Assembly (NCBI GenBank): GCA_963732155.1
Contig: CAVSYB010000013.1
Location: 124,001-188,000, forward strand
Direction of reading: 5' to 3'
DNA from: Roseiarcus sp963732155
Lineage (GTDB): Bacteria; Pseudomonadota; Alphaproteobacteria; Rhizobiales; Beijerinckiaceae
Length of the DNA stretch: 64,000 bases
Each line of letters opens with the position of its first letter. Position 1 is the first letter of the stretch. Positions 9,070-17,871 of this stretch are shown one piece after another. The translations under genes were made by a program, and so were the position numbers. The notes beneath the pieces were generated by a model. The model had not been told where the DNA came from and searched no databases. It worked only from the letters and a program-made list of their open reading frames with translations.

Positions 9070-10275
9070 TCAGGCGGGCCGGCCGCCGCGGTTCCAGCCG
9101 CGGCCGTAGTCGCCGAACGCCTCGAAGCCCAGGTCGGTCACCGCGACCGTGTCCTCGAGCTTGATGAAGCCGCGGCGCGGGTGCGCAATCGTCGTCTCGA
9201 TCGAGATGACCATGCCGCTCTCCAGCGGGCGCTGCGCGTCGTAGGCGGGATAGGGGATGGGGCCGCGGCCGGTGAGGCGCGGCGCCTCGTGGCTGATGAG
9301 GCCCATGCCGTGCGCGACGAATTCGAGCGAATTGCCGGCCGACGACTTCTGCATCACGGCGCCGGCGCTGGTGTAAATGTCCGCCCCCAGCGCGCCGGCG
9401 CGGATCGGCTGGCGCGCCGCCATCTGGATTTCGTCGACCCCGGCGAGCAGGTCGACCAGTTCGGCGTCGGGCTCGCCCTGGATCGCCATGCGGCAGAGGT
9501 CGCCGATATAGCCCTTGTAGTTGCCGCCGGAGTCGAGCGACAGAATGTCGCCTTCGCCCCACACCTGATCGGACGGCGCCCGGTTGAGGCTGGTCCCGGC
9601 GGTGATCAGGCAATATTCGAAGGTCAGGCCGCGGTTCACCTCCTCGCGGCGAAGCGCCTCGGTGAGTTCGATCTTGGTGGCGCCCGGACCATGCGCGGCG
9701 ATCACCGCGAGCATCGAATCGACCACCAGTTCGGAGGCCTTGCGCAGATCGTCGAGCTCCTGCGGCGTCTTGCGGGCGCGCAGCCGTTCGAGCGGCAGAT
9801 GCGCCTCGACGAGCTCGACCGAGGACAGCGCGCGGCGCAACAGGTCGTGCGCGTCGGCGGGCAGGAACGCGCGCTCGACGCCGACCCGCTTCAGCTTCAG
9901 CCCGAGCTTGCCGAGGTGGTCGGCGGCGAGCTGCGCGGCGTCGAGGCTGGCCCGCGCCTTCTGCACGTTGGTCGTCCAGAACTTGCCGAGATCCCGCTCG
10001 TAGGACTCCATGGGATGGCCGATGTAGGCGGAAAGATCGGGGCGGCCTTTGACGTAGACCAGGATCGGCAGGTAGCGGCTGACGCCGATCGCGTCGAAGT
10101 GATCGAAAAAGAAGAACCGGTAGCCGCCGAACAGATACTGGATGTTGTGCTTGGACGAGATCAGCAGCGCGTCGATGCCGGCCTCGTCGAGCAGCGCGTC
10201 GAGACGCGCGTTGTCGAACGGCATTGCCGCCGCCGCGGGGGAATCCGCTTCGAGCGTGCCCTGCGCCTGTGCCAT
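9070..10275 (-). CDS. M24 family metallopeptidase (Xaa-Pro dipeptidase-like)
   Basis: A 401-residue pita-bread fold enzyme. The N-terminal creatinase-like domain covers about residues 1-150 (IDALLISSKHNIQYLFGGYR), and the C-terminal catalytic domain carries the five metal ligands. These are visible as two Asp in LSLDSGGNYKGYIGDL, His in VAHGMGL, Glu in ISIETTI and Glu in IKLEDTV. It would cleave Xaa-Pro dipeptides or act as a creatinase-type hydrolase, probably in the cytoplasm. The start at 10275 has GGGAGG seven bases upstream; the frame continues further up but without a ribosome site. No operon partner is evident. Confidence 0.85.
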   Translation of the reverse strand: MAQAQGTLEADSPAAAAMPFDNARLDALLDEAGIDALLISSKHNIQYLFGGYRFFFFDHFDAIGVSRYLPILVYVKGRPDLSAYIGHPMESYERDLGKFWTTNVQKARASLDAAQLAADHLGKLGLKLKRVGVERAFLPADAHDLLRRALSSVELVEAHLPLERLRARKTPQELDDLRKASELVVDSMLAVIAAHGPGATKIELTEALRREEVNRGLTFEYCLITAGTSLNRAPSDQVWGEGDILSLDSGGNYKGYIGDLCRMAIQGEPDAELVDLLAGVDEIQMAARQPIRAGALGADIYTSAGAVMQKSSAGNSLEFVAHGMGLISHEAPRLTGRGPIPYPAYDAQRPLESGMVISIETTIAHPRRGFIKLEDTVAVTDLGFEAFGDYGRGWNRGGRPA

Positions 10276-10386
10276 CCTCAGCCTCCCTGAAACCGGCGTC
10301 GACCGACCGCGCGCCTCATCGACGCCGACGTTGCCGCTTTGGACGGGTCTTGGCAAGTCCCATCCGCGGCGCGGCGGCGGGCGCGG

Positions 10387-11193
10387 CTAGCCGCTGTGAC
10401 GCTGCAGGAACTTCAGCGTCCTTTCGTTGAATTCGGCGATGTTTTCGTAGATCGGCGCATGGGCGCAGCCCTCGAACACCACCATCTCGCTCCCCGCGAT
10501 GCCGCCGTTCAACGCGCCGCCGAAGCGGGTGGAGGTCACGACGTCGCGCGCGCCGAAGGTGATCTGCGTCGGCGCCTTGATGCGGGGGAGCTGCGACGCG
10601 GCGTCGTGCGCGATCACCGCATTGGACTGGCGGATGAAGGCGTCGAGCGGCTGCACCGGCCGGCCGCGCACGAAGGCGATGACCGCCTCGATGAACTCGG
10701 GCTTGGCGGCGTAGAGCTCGGGCGTGAAGCACCACGGCAGGATGCCCTCGATCACCATCTCGGTGACCGTCGCCGCGCCCTTGGCCATCGTCTGCCAGCC
10801 TCCGACGACAGTCTTGAGGAACGGGTCGGTCTTGGCCCAGCAGCTGTGCAGCGACAGCGATTTCACCCTTTGCGGGTATTTGCCGGCGAGCCACAGGCCG
10901 ATGGCCGCGCCGAGCGACAGGCCGCCGACATGCGCGCGCTCGACGCCGATCGCCTGCATGAAGGCCGCGACGTCGTCGGCGAACATTTCCGTGGAATAGG
11001 TCCCGGCGGGCTTGTCGGTCTCCCCGGCGCCGCGCGGATCGAGCGAGATGCAGGTGAAATGCTTGGCGTAGTCGGCGACCTGAAAGGCGTAGCAGGCGTA
11101 GTCGGCGGCGAGGTAGGGGATGAGCACCAGCGGCTCTCCGGCGCCCTGGCTCTCATAGTTCATGGTGATGTCGTTGACTTTGACCTTCGGCAT
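10387..11193 (-). CDS. Alpha/beta-fold hydrolase
   Basis: A 268-residue single-domain alpha/beta hydrolase. Landmarks are LVLIPYLAADYACY in place of the usual HG oxyanion loop, DPRGAGETDKP, the nucleophile elbow GLSLGA (Ser about 95), a TFGARDVVT strand with the acid residue, and CAHAPIYENIAEFN carrying the catalytic His. The arrangement resembles 3-oxoadipate enol-lactonase and related ester hydrolases, but the substrate cannot be assigned. The ATG at 11193 is preceded by GGGAGGA. The next gene (11672) is divergent, with nearly 480 bases between them. Confidence 0.82.
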   Translation of the reverse strand: MPKVKVNDITMNYESQGAGEPLVLIPYLAADYACYAFQVADYAKHFTCISLDPRGAGETDKPAGTYSTEMFADDVAAFMQAIGVERAHVGGLSLGAAIGLWLAGKYPQRVKSLSLHSCWAKTDPFLKTVVGGWQTMAKGAATVTEMVIEGILPWCFTPELYAAKPEFIEAVIAFVRGRPVQPLDAFIRQSNAVIAHDAASQLPRIKAPTQITFGARDVVTSTRFGGALNGGIAGSEMVVFEGCAHAPIYENIAEFNERTLKFLQRHSG

Positions 11194-11671
11194 TTGATCG
11201 TCCTCCCGTGTTTTTCCTTCGGCGACGAAGCCGGCGCCGCAGGCGGCGCGGCGCCCAAGGCAAGATGCGCCGCAACCGACGCCTGGACGCCGCGTCGCCT
11301 TACTTAATCCGCAATACCGGCCTGAAAGGAAGGGGCAATCGACAAAGCCTCGCCCGGCAGTCGGCGGAATGGCCGAATCCCGGCCGCTCCGCGAGTGTTT
11401 TGGGTTTTTGCGCCGCTCGCCGCCATCCAGGCGGCTTTCGCCAGCGCGGAGGGCCAGGCCGCCGGAGCCGACCCGCAAGACTTCGCGACCGGCGGCGCCG
11501 AATTGCTCATTTTCGACGGCCGCGAAGTGTGAACGCCGGCGCGGTCCGAGGCCGCGAACGCCGCGCAACGACTCTTCGCACGCATGGGTCGTGGCGCCTG
11601 CCGGACTCCGAACCTATCTACGAGGGCGCGCGAGCGCGGCGCCCCGCCGTCGCCCTGCAACGAGGTTCGCC
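11194..11671. other. Divergent intergenic region, no gene recognised
   Basis: This lies between the start codons of the divergent hydrolase and aldo/keto reductase genes. It is GC-rich. It contains an open stretch on the plus strand ending at a TGA at 11530-11532 (reading PQDFATGGAELLIFDGREV at its end), but with no start codon or ribosome site. That stretch could be a gene remnant or chance. No tRNA, terminator or repeat was seen. Confidence 0.4.
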
Positions 11672-12538
11672 ATGAACAAGCCCACCGCCGCCGCAGCCGG
11701 TCAATTCGCCATCGGCGGCGATCTCGTCGTCAACCGGCTGGGCTTCGGCGCCATGCGGGTCACCGGTCCGGGAATCTGGGGCGAGCCGCAGGATCGCCCG
11801 GAGGCGCTGCGAACGCTGCGCCGCCTGCCCGAGCTCGACGTCGATTTCATCGACACCGCCGAAAGCTACGGACCGGAGGTGAGCGAGCGGCTGATTCACG
11901 AAGCGCTTTTTCCGTACCAAGGCCTCGTCGTCGCCACCAAGGCCGGCCTGCAGCGTCCGGGTCCCGGTCGATGGACGCCCGACGGGCGCCCCGAAGTCCT
12001 GCGCAGCGGCGTCGCGGGCAGCCTGAAAAGGCTCGGCGTCGCGCGCATCGACCTGTGGCAGCTTCACCGCATCGATCCCGCCGTGCCGCGCGACGAGCAA
12101 TTCGGCGCCGTCGCCAGCATGCAGGCCGAGGGCCTGATCCGCCATATCGGCCTCAGCAACGTGCGCGTCCCGGATATCGAAGCCGCGCAGAAATTCTTCA
12201 GGGTTGCGACGGTGCAGAATCTTTATAATCTCGGCGACCGTTCCAGCGAAAGCGTGCTGGCGTTTTGCGAGGCGAACGGCATCGGCTTCATTCCCTGGTA
12301 TCCGCTCGCCTCCGGCGGCCTCGCCCGCGCCGGCTCCGCGCTCGCAACCATCGCAAAGAAGTATAAGGCCGCGCCCGGTCAGATCGCGCTGGCCTGGGCG
12401 CTGAAGCGCAGCAAGGCGATGCTGCCGATACCCGGCACCGGCAAAGTCGCCCATCTCGAGGAGAATGTGGCGGCTGCCGGCGTCGAGCTGTCGCAGGCCG
12501 ACTTCGAGACGCTCGACGTTCAGGGACGGACGAAATAG
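11672..12538 (+). CDS. Aldo/keto reductase
   Basis: A 288-residue NAD(P)H-dependent (beta/alpha)8-barrel oxidoreductase. The catalytic tetrad is visible as Asp and Tyr in FIDTAESYG, Lys in VVATKAG and His in LWQLHRID. The C-terminal cofactor-binding segment is ALKRSKAMLPIPGTGKVAHLEEN. The closest general type is the bacterial AKR group acting on small aldehydes and ketones. The start at 11672 is preceded by CGAGG. A second, different aldo/keto reductase lies 480 bases downstream on the other strand; the two share the fold but not close sequence. Confidence 0.88.
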   Translation: MNKPTAAAAGQFAIGGDLVVNRLGFGAMRVTGPGIWGEPQDRPEALRTLRRLPELDVDFIDTAESYGPEVSERLIHEALFPYQGLVVATKAGLQRPGPGRWTPDGRPEVLRSGVAGSLKRLGVARIDLWQLHRIDPAVPRDEQFGAVASMQAEGLIRHIGLSNVRVPDIEAAQKFFRVATVQNLYNLGDRSSESVLAFCEANGIGFIPWYPLASGGLARAGSALATIAKKYKAAPGQIALAWALKRSKAMLPIPGTGKVAHLEENVAAAGVELSQADFETLDVQGRTK

Positions 12539-12644
12539 GCCGGCATTGTCGGTTCAGCCCGATCGATCGCCGCCTCCGCCGCCCGCGGGCGTCATGCGCG
12601 CCGCGGCGTTCGATGGCGGTCGTCCGAGGCGACGGTCGACCTTC

Positions 12645-12902
12645 TCAGTTGCAGGTCCAGGAGCCGTTCAGCCCGCGAATGCACATGTTGTGCTCCCAGT
12701 TGTAGATGTAGCACTCGTATCCACCCGCCCGGCAGGCGGCGATCGCCTGCCAGTTGGCGGCTGCGGGGTTCCCCCAGCCATAGGAGACGCCGCAGGCGCC
12801 GCTCCCCTGCGTGTCGCAGGCGATCGCGCCCCATCCGGCTTGCGCCGCGCCAGGGCTCGACGCCGCGCCGACGAGCAAGATTGCAAACAACGTGTTTCTC
12901 AT
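12645..12902 (-). CDS. Small secreted DUF4189-like protein
   Basis: An 85-residue protein with a signal peptide (residues 1-22, ...GAAQA|GWGAIA) and a Cys-rich mature part with six Cys residues. The mature sequence begins GWGAIACDTQGSGACG and continues with SYGWGNPAAANWQAIAACRAGG, then ECYIYNWEHNMCIRG. This matches the DUF4189 pattern of small periplasmic domains with paired Cys residues. A strong AGGAGGGG ribosome site precedes the ATG. The role is unknown; a disulfide-stabilised periplasmic or secreted protein is likely. Confidence 0.7.
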   Translation of the reverse strand: MRNTLFAILLVGAASSPGAAQAGWGAIACDTQGSGACGVSYGWGNPAAANWQAIAACRAGGYECYIYNWEHNMCIRGLNGSWTCN

Positions 12903-13021
12903 ATGCCCCTCCTGTCGTAGTCCTTCCGACGTTCCGGGGTTGGCTTCGCCTCCGATCCGGCGATCGCCGCTGTGAGCCCCTTTCGTCAGTGTTGGCCTTA
13001 CGGTCCGGCTCCTTCAGCCGA

Positions 13022-13972
13022 TCAGGGTCGGCTCGCCTGATCGAGCGCCTCGATGTCGCCGGGCTCCAGCGTCAATTCGGCCGCCTTGATCAGGCTGTCG
13101 ACCTGCTGGAGCGAGGTCGCGCTGGCGATCGGCGCGGTGACCCCGGGCCTGGCGATCAGCCAGGCGAGCGCGACTTCGGCGGGCTTGGCGCCGCGCTGCG
13201 CGGCGATGGAATCAAGAGCCGCCAGGATGCGGCGTCCGCGCGCGTTGAGATAGGCCTTGACGCCGCCGCCGCGCGGGCTTTTCGCGAGATCGGCCTCGCT
13301 GCGATACTTGCCCGACAGGAAGCCTTTGGCGAGGCTGTAGTAGGTGATGACGCCGATTTTCTCGGCGATGCAGAGATCGCGCAGCGGTCCGTCGAACGAG
13401 CCGCGGTCGTAAAGATTGTATTCGGGCTGCAGCGCCTCATAGCGCGGCAGCGACTTGCCCGTGGCGGTTTCGAGCGCGGCGGCGAGCTGCCCGGCGTTGA
13501 GATTCGAGGCGCCGACGAAACGCACCTTGCCTTGCCGGATGAGGTTTTGGTAAGCGCCGAGCGTTTCCTCGTAGGGCGTGTCGGCGTCGGGCCAATGCGA
13601 GAGATAGAGGTCGATGAAGTCGGTCTGCAGCCGTTTCAGCGAAGCCTCGGCGGCCTCGGCGACGTAGCGCGCCGAAAGCCCTTTCTTGCCCGGCCCCATC
13701 GGCGAGCCGACCTTGGTGACGACGACGATCCGATCGCGATTGGCGCGGCTCTTCATCCATTGGCCGATGATCGTCTCCAATTCGCCGCCCTTGTTGCCGG
13801 GCGCCCAGGCCGAATAGACGTCGGCGGTGTCAATCGCATTGAGGCCCGCCCCGACAAAGCGGTCGAGGAGATCGAACGCCGCTTTCGCATCGACCGTCCA
13901 ACCAAACACATTGCCGCCGAACACCATGGGGGCGATCTGCAGGCTGGTGCGGCCGAGATGACGTTTTTGCAT
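13022..13972 (-). CDS. Aldo/keto reductase
   Basis: A 316-residue aldo/keto reductase of the YajO/Tas-like group. It begins MQKRHLGRTSLQIAPMVFGGN and contains the tetrad residues in AIDTADVYS (Asp, Tyr), VVVTKVG (Lys) and LYLSHWPD (His). The cofactor-binding C-terminus is PGVTAPIASATSLQQVDSLI. It would reduce carbonyl compounds with NADPH; the substrate is unknown. The ATG at 13972 has AGAGGAAG upstream. It diverges from the chromate transporter gene, sharing a 207-base promoter gap. Confidence 0.9.
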   Translation of the reverse strand: MQKRHLGRTSLQIAPMVFGGNVFGWTVDAKAAFDLLDRFVGAGLNAIDTADVYSAWAPGNKGGELETIIGQWMKSRANRDRIVVVTKVGSPMGPGKKGLSARYVAEAAEASLKRLQTDFIDLYLSHWPDADTPYEETLGAYQNLIRQGKVRFVGASNLNAGQLAAALETATGKSLPRYEALQPEYNLYDRGSFDGPLRDLCIAEKIGVITYYSLAKGFLSGKYRSEADLAKSPRGGGVKAYLNARGRRILAALDSIAAQRGAKPAEVALAWLIARPGVTAPIASATSLQQVDSLIKAAELTLEPGDIEALDQASRP

Positions 13973-14179
13973 GATCTTCCTCTTCGTCGGATCGAAAATG
14001 AAGGCGGCCTGGCGCGCCGAGGCGGCGACGCTAGCAGACGGTCCTGCCGAGTGGAATGAATTTGAACGCCGGGATTGGCCGTCGGGGATCGTCGCCGACG
14101 CAGCGATGGGCTTCCGGCGCGTTTTCAAGCAAGATGCGCCCCCTGCCGCTGGGAAAGCCGATAAAGGGGGGCTCAGCCA

Positions 14180-15421
14180 TTGAACGAGAGCGCGCGCCCG
14201 GAGCGCGCCGGCCGGCAAGCGCCGGACGGCCCGAAGGAAGAAGGCGGCTCGCCGGGCGAAGTCTTTCGCGTGTTCCTCAAGCTCGGCCTGACTTCTTTCG
14301 GCGGCCCGATCGCGCATGTCGGCTATTTCCGTGATGAACTGGTGGTGCGCCGGCGATGGATCGACGAGGCCGGCTATGCCGATCTCGTGGCTTTATGCCA
14401 GTTCTTGCCAGGGCCGGCCTCGAGCCAGGTCGGCTTCTCATTGGGCGTGCTGCGCGGCGGCGGCCTGATCGGCGGGCTCGCCGCCTGGGCGGGGTTCACC
14501 GCGCCCTCGGCGTTGGTACTGTTGGCTTTCGCGCTCGGCGCCTCGGCATTCGCCGGACCGGTCGCGCAAGGCTTGCAGCACGGCCTCAAGCTCGTCGCGG
14601 TCGCCGTGGTCGCGCAGGCGCTCTGGGGCATGGCGCGCAACCTCACGCCCGATCGCGAGCGCGCAGGGATTGCGCTGGCCGCGCTGGCGATCGTCGTCAC
14701 GGTCGCCGCATCGTTCGCGCAGATTGCGGCGATCGGCGTTGGCGCGCTCGCCGGGCTCGCGCTTTGCCGCGGCGGCGCGGGACCGGTCCAAGGAGCCTTG
14801 CGCTTTCCCGTCAGCCGGGCCAGTGGCGTCTTCGCGCTTTGCCTGTTTGTCGCGCTTCTCGTGGTTCCTCCGCTGTTGCGCGGCGCCCTGCCGGGGCTCG
14901 CGCTGTTCGACGCCTTCTATCGTTCGGGAGCCTTCGTTTTCGGCGGCGGCCATGTCGTATTGCCGCTGCTGCAGGCCCAGGTCGTCGCGCCTGGTTGGGT
15001 CGCCAACGACGCCTTTTTGACCGGCTACGGCCTGGCTCAGGCCGTGCCGGGGCCACTGTTCTCGTTCGCCGCCTATCTCGGCGCCGTGATGGGACCCGCG
15101 CCGAACGGCGTCGCCGGCGCGGCAATCGGGTTGATCGCGCTGTTCCTGCCGGGATTGCTGCTCGTCTATGGCGTCTCGCCATTCTGGGACGGCCTGCGCG
15201 CGCGCGCGCCAGCCCAGGCCGCCATGCGCGGCGCCAATGCGGCGGTGGTCGGCATTCTCGGCGCGGCTTTCCACCAGCCGGTGTGGACCAGCGCCGTTCT
15301 GACGCAGGTCGATTTCGCGTTCGCCGCGGGCGGCTTTTTGCTGCTGACCGTCTGGAAACTTCCGCCGTGGACGGTGGTCGCGCTGCTGGCCGCCCTCGGC
15401 GCCGCGTCGGGCCTCCTTTGA
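14180..15421 (+). CDS. chrA: Chromate transporter, long-chain ChrA family
   Basis: A 413-residue CHR-family inner-membrane transporter with two homologous halves and about ten to twelve membrane segments. The N half has SFGGPIAHVGYF and FLPGPASSQVGFSLG. The C half has FGGGHVVLPLLQAQVV and QAVPGPLFSFAAYLGAVMG, which are the paired family signatures. Such proteins export chromate, probably as an accidental sulfate analogue. No ATG is available near the beginning; the TTG at 14180 is preceded by AAGGGGGG, which decides the start. No chrB regulator is present next to it. Confidence 0.88.
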   Translation: MNESARPERAGRQAPDGPKEEGGSPGEVFRVFLKLGLTSFGGPIAHVGYFRDELVVRRRWIDEAGYADLVALCQFLPGPASSQVGFSLGVLRGGGLIGGLAAWAGFTAPSALVLLAFALGASAFAGPVAQGLQHGLKLVAVAVVAQALWGMARNLTPDRERAGIALAALAIVVTVAASFAQIAAIGVGALAGLALCRGGAGPVQGALRFPVSRASGVFALCLFVALLVVPPLLRGALPGLALFDAFYRSGAFVFGGGHVVLPLLQAQVVAPGWVANDAFLTGYGLAQAVPGPLFSFAAYLGAVMGPAPNGVAGAAIGLIALFLPGLLLVYGVSPFWDGLRARAPAQAAMRGANAAVVGILGAAFHQPVWTSAVLTQVDFAFAAGGFLLLTVWKLPPWTVVALLAALGAASGLL

Positions 15422-15448
15422 CGCGCCGCGCTCGCCCGCGATGGTCGG

Positions 15449-15889
15449 TCAAATCGCCTGAAGCGTCGATTCCAGCCTGCGCCACCTCTGCGCATCGTCG
15501 GGAATTCCAAAGCTCAGCCTGTCCGGCAATTCGGCGGAGGGGCGGACCAGGATCCCGCCGCCCAGGACGCCGATGCGCGCGTTCCGGCGCAGCCGGGCCA
15601 GCAACTGGATGAGCGCCTGGGCGGCCGGCGCGGCGACGACCTGGCTGGAAAGCGCGCCGTATCGCCGCGCCGCGGCAGCCTCGAGGATGGCCAGACGCCC
15701 GGGCTCCGGCAATCGAGCCCGAAGCGCGGATGAGATTTCGGGAAGCGGGAAAGAGTGCGGACTGACGCCCGTCGACAGGTCGATCCGGGGCGCCGGCGCC
15801 TCTGGAAGCAACCGGCTGTCGGCGGCAAGATTGCCGCCGTGATAGGCTAATTCGCCAAACGCCGCTGGAAGGGGCGCTTCATCTCGCAT
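15449..15889 (-). pseudogene. cobC: Internally deleted cobC (threonine-phosphate decarboxylase-like)
   Basis: The 146-residue product is only the two ends of CobC, a PLP-dependent enzyme of the histidinol-phosphate aminotransferase family that supplies the aminopropanol arm of cobalamin. Residues 1 to about 107 match the N-terminus (YHGGNLAADSRLLPEAPAP, IDLSTGVSPHSFPLP, VVAAPAAQALIQLLARLR). After VLG the sequence jumps to GGILVRPSAELPDRLSFGIP, which is the extreme C-terminus. Roughly 170-190 residues are missing, including the PLP-binding Lys region, so it cannot be a normal decarboxylase. The deletion keeps the frame. The start codon overlaps that of cobD on the other strand. Confidence 0.8.
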
Positions 15890-16856
15890 GCATCTCGTCT
15901 TGTCGCCCCGGTTGGCCTTCGCAGCGCTCGTCATCGAAGCCGTCGCGGGCTATCCCGACGTTCTCTACCGCGCGATCGGTCATCCCGTGACCTGGATCGG
16001 GGCGTGGCTGTCCTGGCTGGATCGCCGGCTGAATCGGCCCGCGCTGTCTTTCCGCTCGCGCCGCGCCTGCGGCGTGATCGCGCTTCTCCTGCTGCTCGCG
16101 CCGGTTGGCGGCGTCGCGGCGTTTGTGACTTTCGAAGCGCCCGCGGGCTGGGTCGGGTTCTTCGTCGTCGCGCTTCTCGCCGCGAGCCTGCCGGCCCAGC
16201 GCAGCCTTCACCGTCACGTCAGCGCGGTCGCGGACGCCCTCGAAAGCGCCGGCCTGTCCGGCGGCCGGCGCGCCGTTGCGCTGATCGTCGGTCGCAATCC
16301 CGATGCGCTGGACGAAGCGGGCGTCGCGCGCGCCGCCATCGAGAGCCTGGCGGAGAACTTTTCGGACGGCGTCGTTGCGCCGTTGTTCTGGATGGTCGTT
16401 GGCGGGCTCACGGGCGCCGCGCTCTATAAGGCGATCAATACGGCCGATAGCATGATCGGGCATAAAAGCGAGCGCCACCTCGCCTTTGGCTGGGCGGCGG
16501 CGCGGCTCGACGATCTCGTCAACCTGCCGGCGTCGCGCCTCGCCGCCTTGTGGCTGGTTCTCGCCGCCGCGATTCTGCCGGGCGCCTCCGCCGCGGCGGC
16601 GGCGCGCGCCGTGCGCCGCGACGCCCGGCGCCACCGCTCGCCCAACGCCGGGTGGGCCGAAGCCGCAATGGCCGGCGCCCTCGGCTTGCGGCTCGCCGGG
16701 CCGCGCGTCTACGGCGAGGAGATGGTCGACGACGCTTTCATGGGGGAGGGCCGCGCCGAGGCTGGCGTCGCCGACATCCGCGCGGCGCTGAACCTCTATC
16801 GACGAGCCTGCCTGCTGCAGGCGATCGCGATCGGCGGACTGGCGCTGATGGGATAG
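15888..16856 (+). CDS. cobD: Adenosylcobinamide-phosphate synthase CobD/CbiB
   Basis: A 322-residue inner-membrane enzyme that attaches (R)-1-amino-2-propanol (phosphate) to adenosylcobyric acid in the cobalamin pathway. It begins with PRLAFAALVIEAVAGYPD and HPVTWIGAWLSWLD. It then carries the family signature stretch ENFSDGVVAPLFWMVVGG, YKAINTADSMIGHKSERH and FGWAAARLDDLVNLPASRL. The length is normal and no damage is visible. The ATG at 15888 lies inside a GCATGC palindrome that also contains the start of the divergent cobC remnant, so both translation starts overlap. The enzyme's normal partner cobC is broken here. Confidence 0.92.
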   Translation: MHLVLSPRLAFAALVIEAVAGYPDVLYRAIGHPVTWIGAWLSWLDRRLNRPALSFRSRRACGVIALLLLLAPVGGVAAFVTFEAPAGWVGFFVVALLAASLPAQRSLHRHVSAVADALESAGLSGGRRAVALIVGRNPDALDEAGVARAAIESLAENFSDGVVAPLFWMVVGGLTGAALYKAINTADSMIGHKSERHLAFGWAAARLDDLVNLPASRLAALWLVLAAAILPGASAAAAARAVRRDARRHRSPNAGWAEAAMAGALGLRLAGPRVYGEEMVDDAFMGEGRAEAGVADIRAALNLYRRACLLQAIAIGGLALMG

Positions 16857-17227
16857 CGAGGGGCGCTTGATTTCTCTCCGCGCATCGTCTGCTCCCATGC
16901 CGCTCTGTCTCAATCGGCCGCTCCATTCCGCATGAATGGACAGGCGATCCTTTGCCTCAAACGAGTTCGCGGTCGTTTCCGCGGCGATTGCGAACCCGCC
17001 CAAAAGTGATCGCCTTGCCCCCGATGGCGACTGAGCGGCCGGGGTCCCCGGTTGGGTTGAGGTTGGGCTTTGCGGCCAAAGTCTTGCCTCACCGGCGCAG
17101 GCTGCTAAACGAAGCGCCCGTCGAATGAAGCCTTCATTGTCGGAGGCGGGCGGTATATCGTTTATGCGCCGCCGCTGCATTTCAATGACCCGCGATCCGC
17201 CTCGCTCGCCCATAGAGGAGCCATTCC
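16857..17227. other. Intergenic region, nothing recognised
   Basis: About 370 bases between cobD and the small coiled-coil gene. I see no coding potential with a ribosome site, no tRNA and no terminator hairpin with a T-run. The last 20 bases contain the AGAGGAG ribosome site of the next gene. Confidence 0.5.
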
Positions 17228-17416
17228 ATGCCCGATCCCGCCGTCGTGAGGGAACTTGACGCGCGCATCGCGGCGATTCGCGAGAATATTCGCGAGCTGA
17301 TCGAACAGGCCGCCGCCTCGTCCGGCGCTTCCGATGAGAATCTGAACGCGGATCGAATCGCCGAGTTCGAGGCGCAACTCGCAGCCGCGATAAAGGAGCG
17401 GGATGCTTTGCGATGA
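17228..17416 (+). CDS. Small hypothetical coiled-coil protein
   Basis: A 62-residue, strongly helical and charged protein (VRELDARIAAIRENIREL, then RIAEFEAQLAAAIKERDALR) split by a Ser/Gly/Asn-rich turn. This gives a helical-hairpin or short coiled-coil pattern. No signal peptide or motif is present. The start is well supported by AGAGGAG seven to eight bases upstream of the ATG. It is short but has the composition of a real protein, and it lies immediately before the cobalamin riboswitch without an evident link to it. Confidence 0.6.
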   Translation: MPDPAVVRELDARIAAIRENIRELIEQAAASSGASDENLNADRIAEFEAQLAAAIKERDALR

Positions 17417-17577
17417 TGGGGGGTGGAAGGGTCATGGCCCAAACCCGTTTGGCGAAAAAGGCGCGAGCCGGCGGCGGCTTGGCTGGACAGCGCTGAAGAC
17501 TGACAGAGATTTCCAACAGAGCCGCGCCCAAATGTCTGCTCCATTTGACAAGGGGCGGGCCAGCTGGGACATACGAC

Positions 17578-17750
17578 GGCGCACGGTCCTTCCCTCGGGA
17601 AGGTGAAAAGGGAACACGGATGGGAAAACCCGAACCGTGGCCGCCCCCGCGACTGTAGGCAGCGAGTCGGCGCCGAACGCCACTGGATCCGCTCTGATCC
17701 GGGAAGGCGGCGCCGGCCTCAGGAGCTGCGAGCCAGGAGACCTGCCGTGC
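17578..17750 (+). ncRNA. Cobalamin (B12) riboswitch
   Basis: The sequence carries the conserved blocks of the AdoCbl riboswitch in order. First is AAAAGGGAACACGG near 17606, then GGCCGCCCCCGCGACTGTAGG (B12-box-proximal core, about 17639-17659), then GCCACTG near 17679 and GGGAAGG near 17701. Last is the B12 box GAGCCAGGAGACCTGCC (17729-17745). It lies about 120 bases upstream of the DUF1636/cobW remnant/cobB genes on the same strand. Known riboswitches of this class lower expression of B12 synthesis or uptake genes when adenosylcobalamin is plentiful. The exact expression platform was not resolved. Confidence 0.93.
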
Positions 17751-17796
17751 GCGAATTTCTCGAACGGCCGCCGGAGGGGCGGCCAGGGAGCGAGTC

Positions 17797-17871
17797 ATGA
17801 AAGTCCGACAGGCGCGCCACGGCCCCGTCTTCCGCCATCGGGAGAAGGGCCTGCGGCGTCCGCGCCCATGA
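17797..17871 (+). CDS. Possible 24-residue leader peptide upstream of DUF1636 gene
   Basis: ATG at 17797, preceded by CAGGGAG, opens a 24-codon frame rich in Arg and Pro (beginning MKVRQARHGPVFRH). Its TGA overlaps the ATG of the next gene (CCATGACG). The next gene lacks a good ribosome site of its own, so translational coupling through this frame is plausible. It could equally be a chance frame or what remains of a deleted gene. Confidence 0.3.
   Translation: MKVRQARHGPVFRHREKGLRRPRP

Noticed and set aside
8984..9613. A 209-residue minus-strand frame in the M24 peptidase 3' region
   Set aside because: It overlaps the peptidase in another frame, is Arg-rich and lacks motifs.
11401..11532. 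Possible protein-coding remnant ending LLIFDGREV
   Set aside because: No start codon, no ribosome site and no recognisable family; open frames of this length are expected by chance at this GC content.
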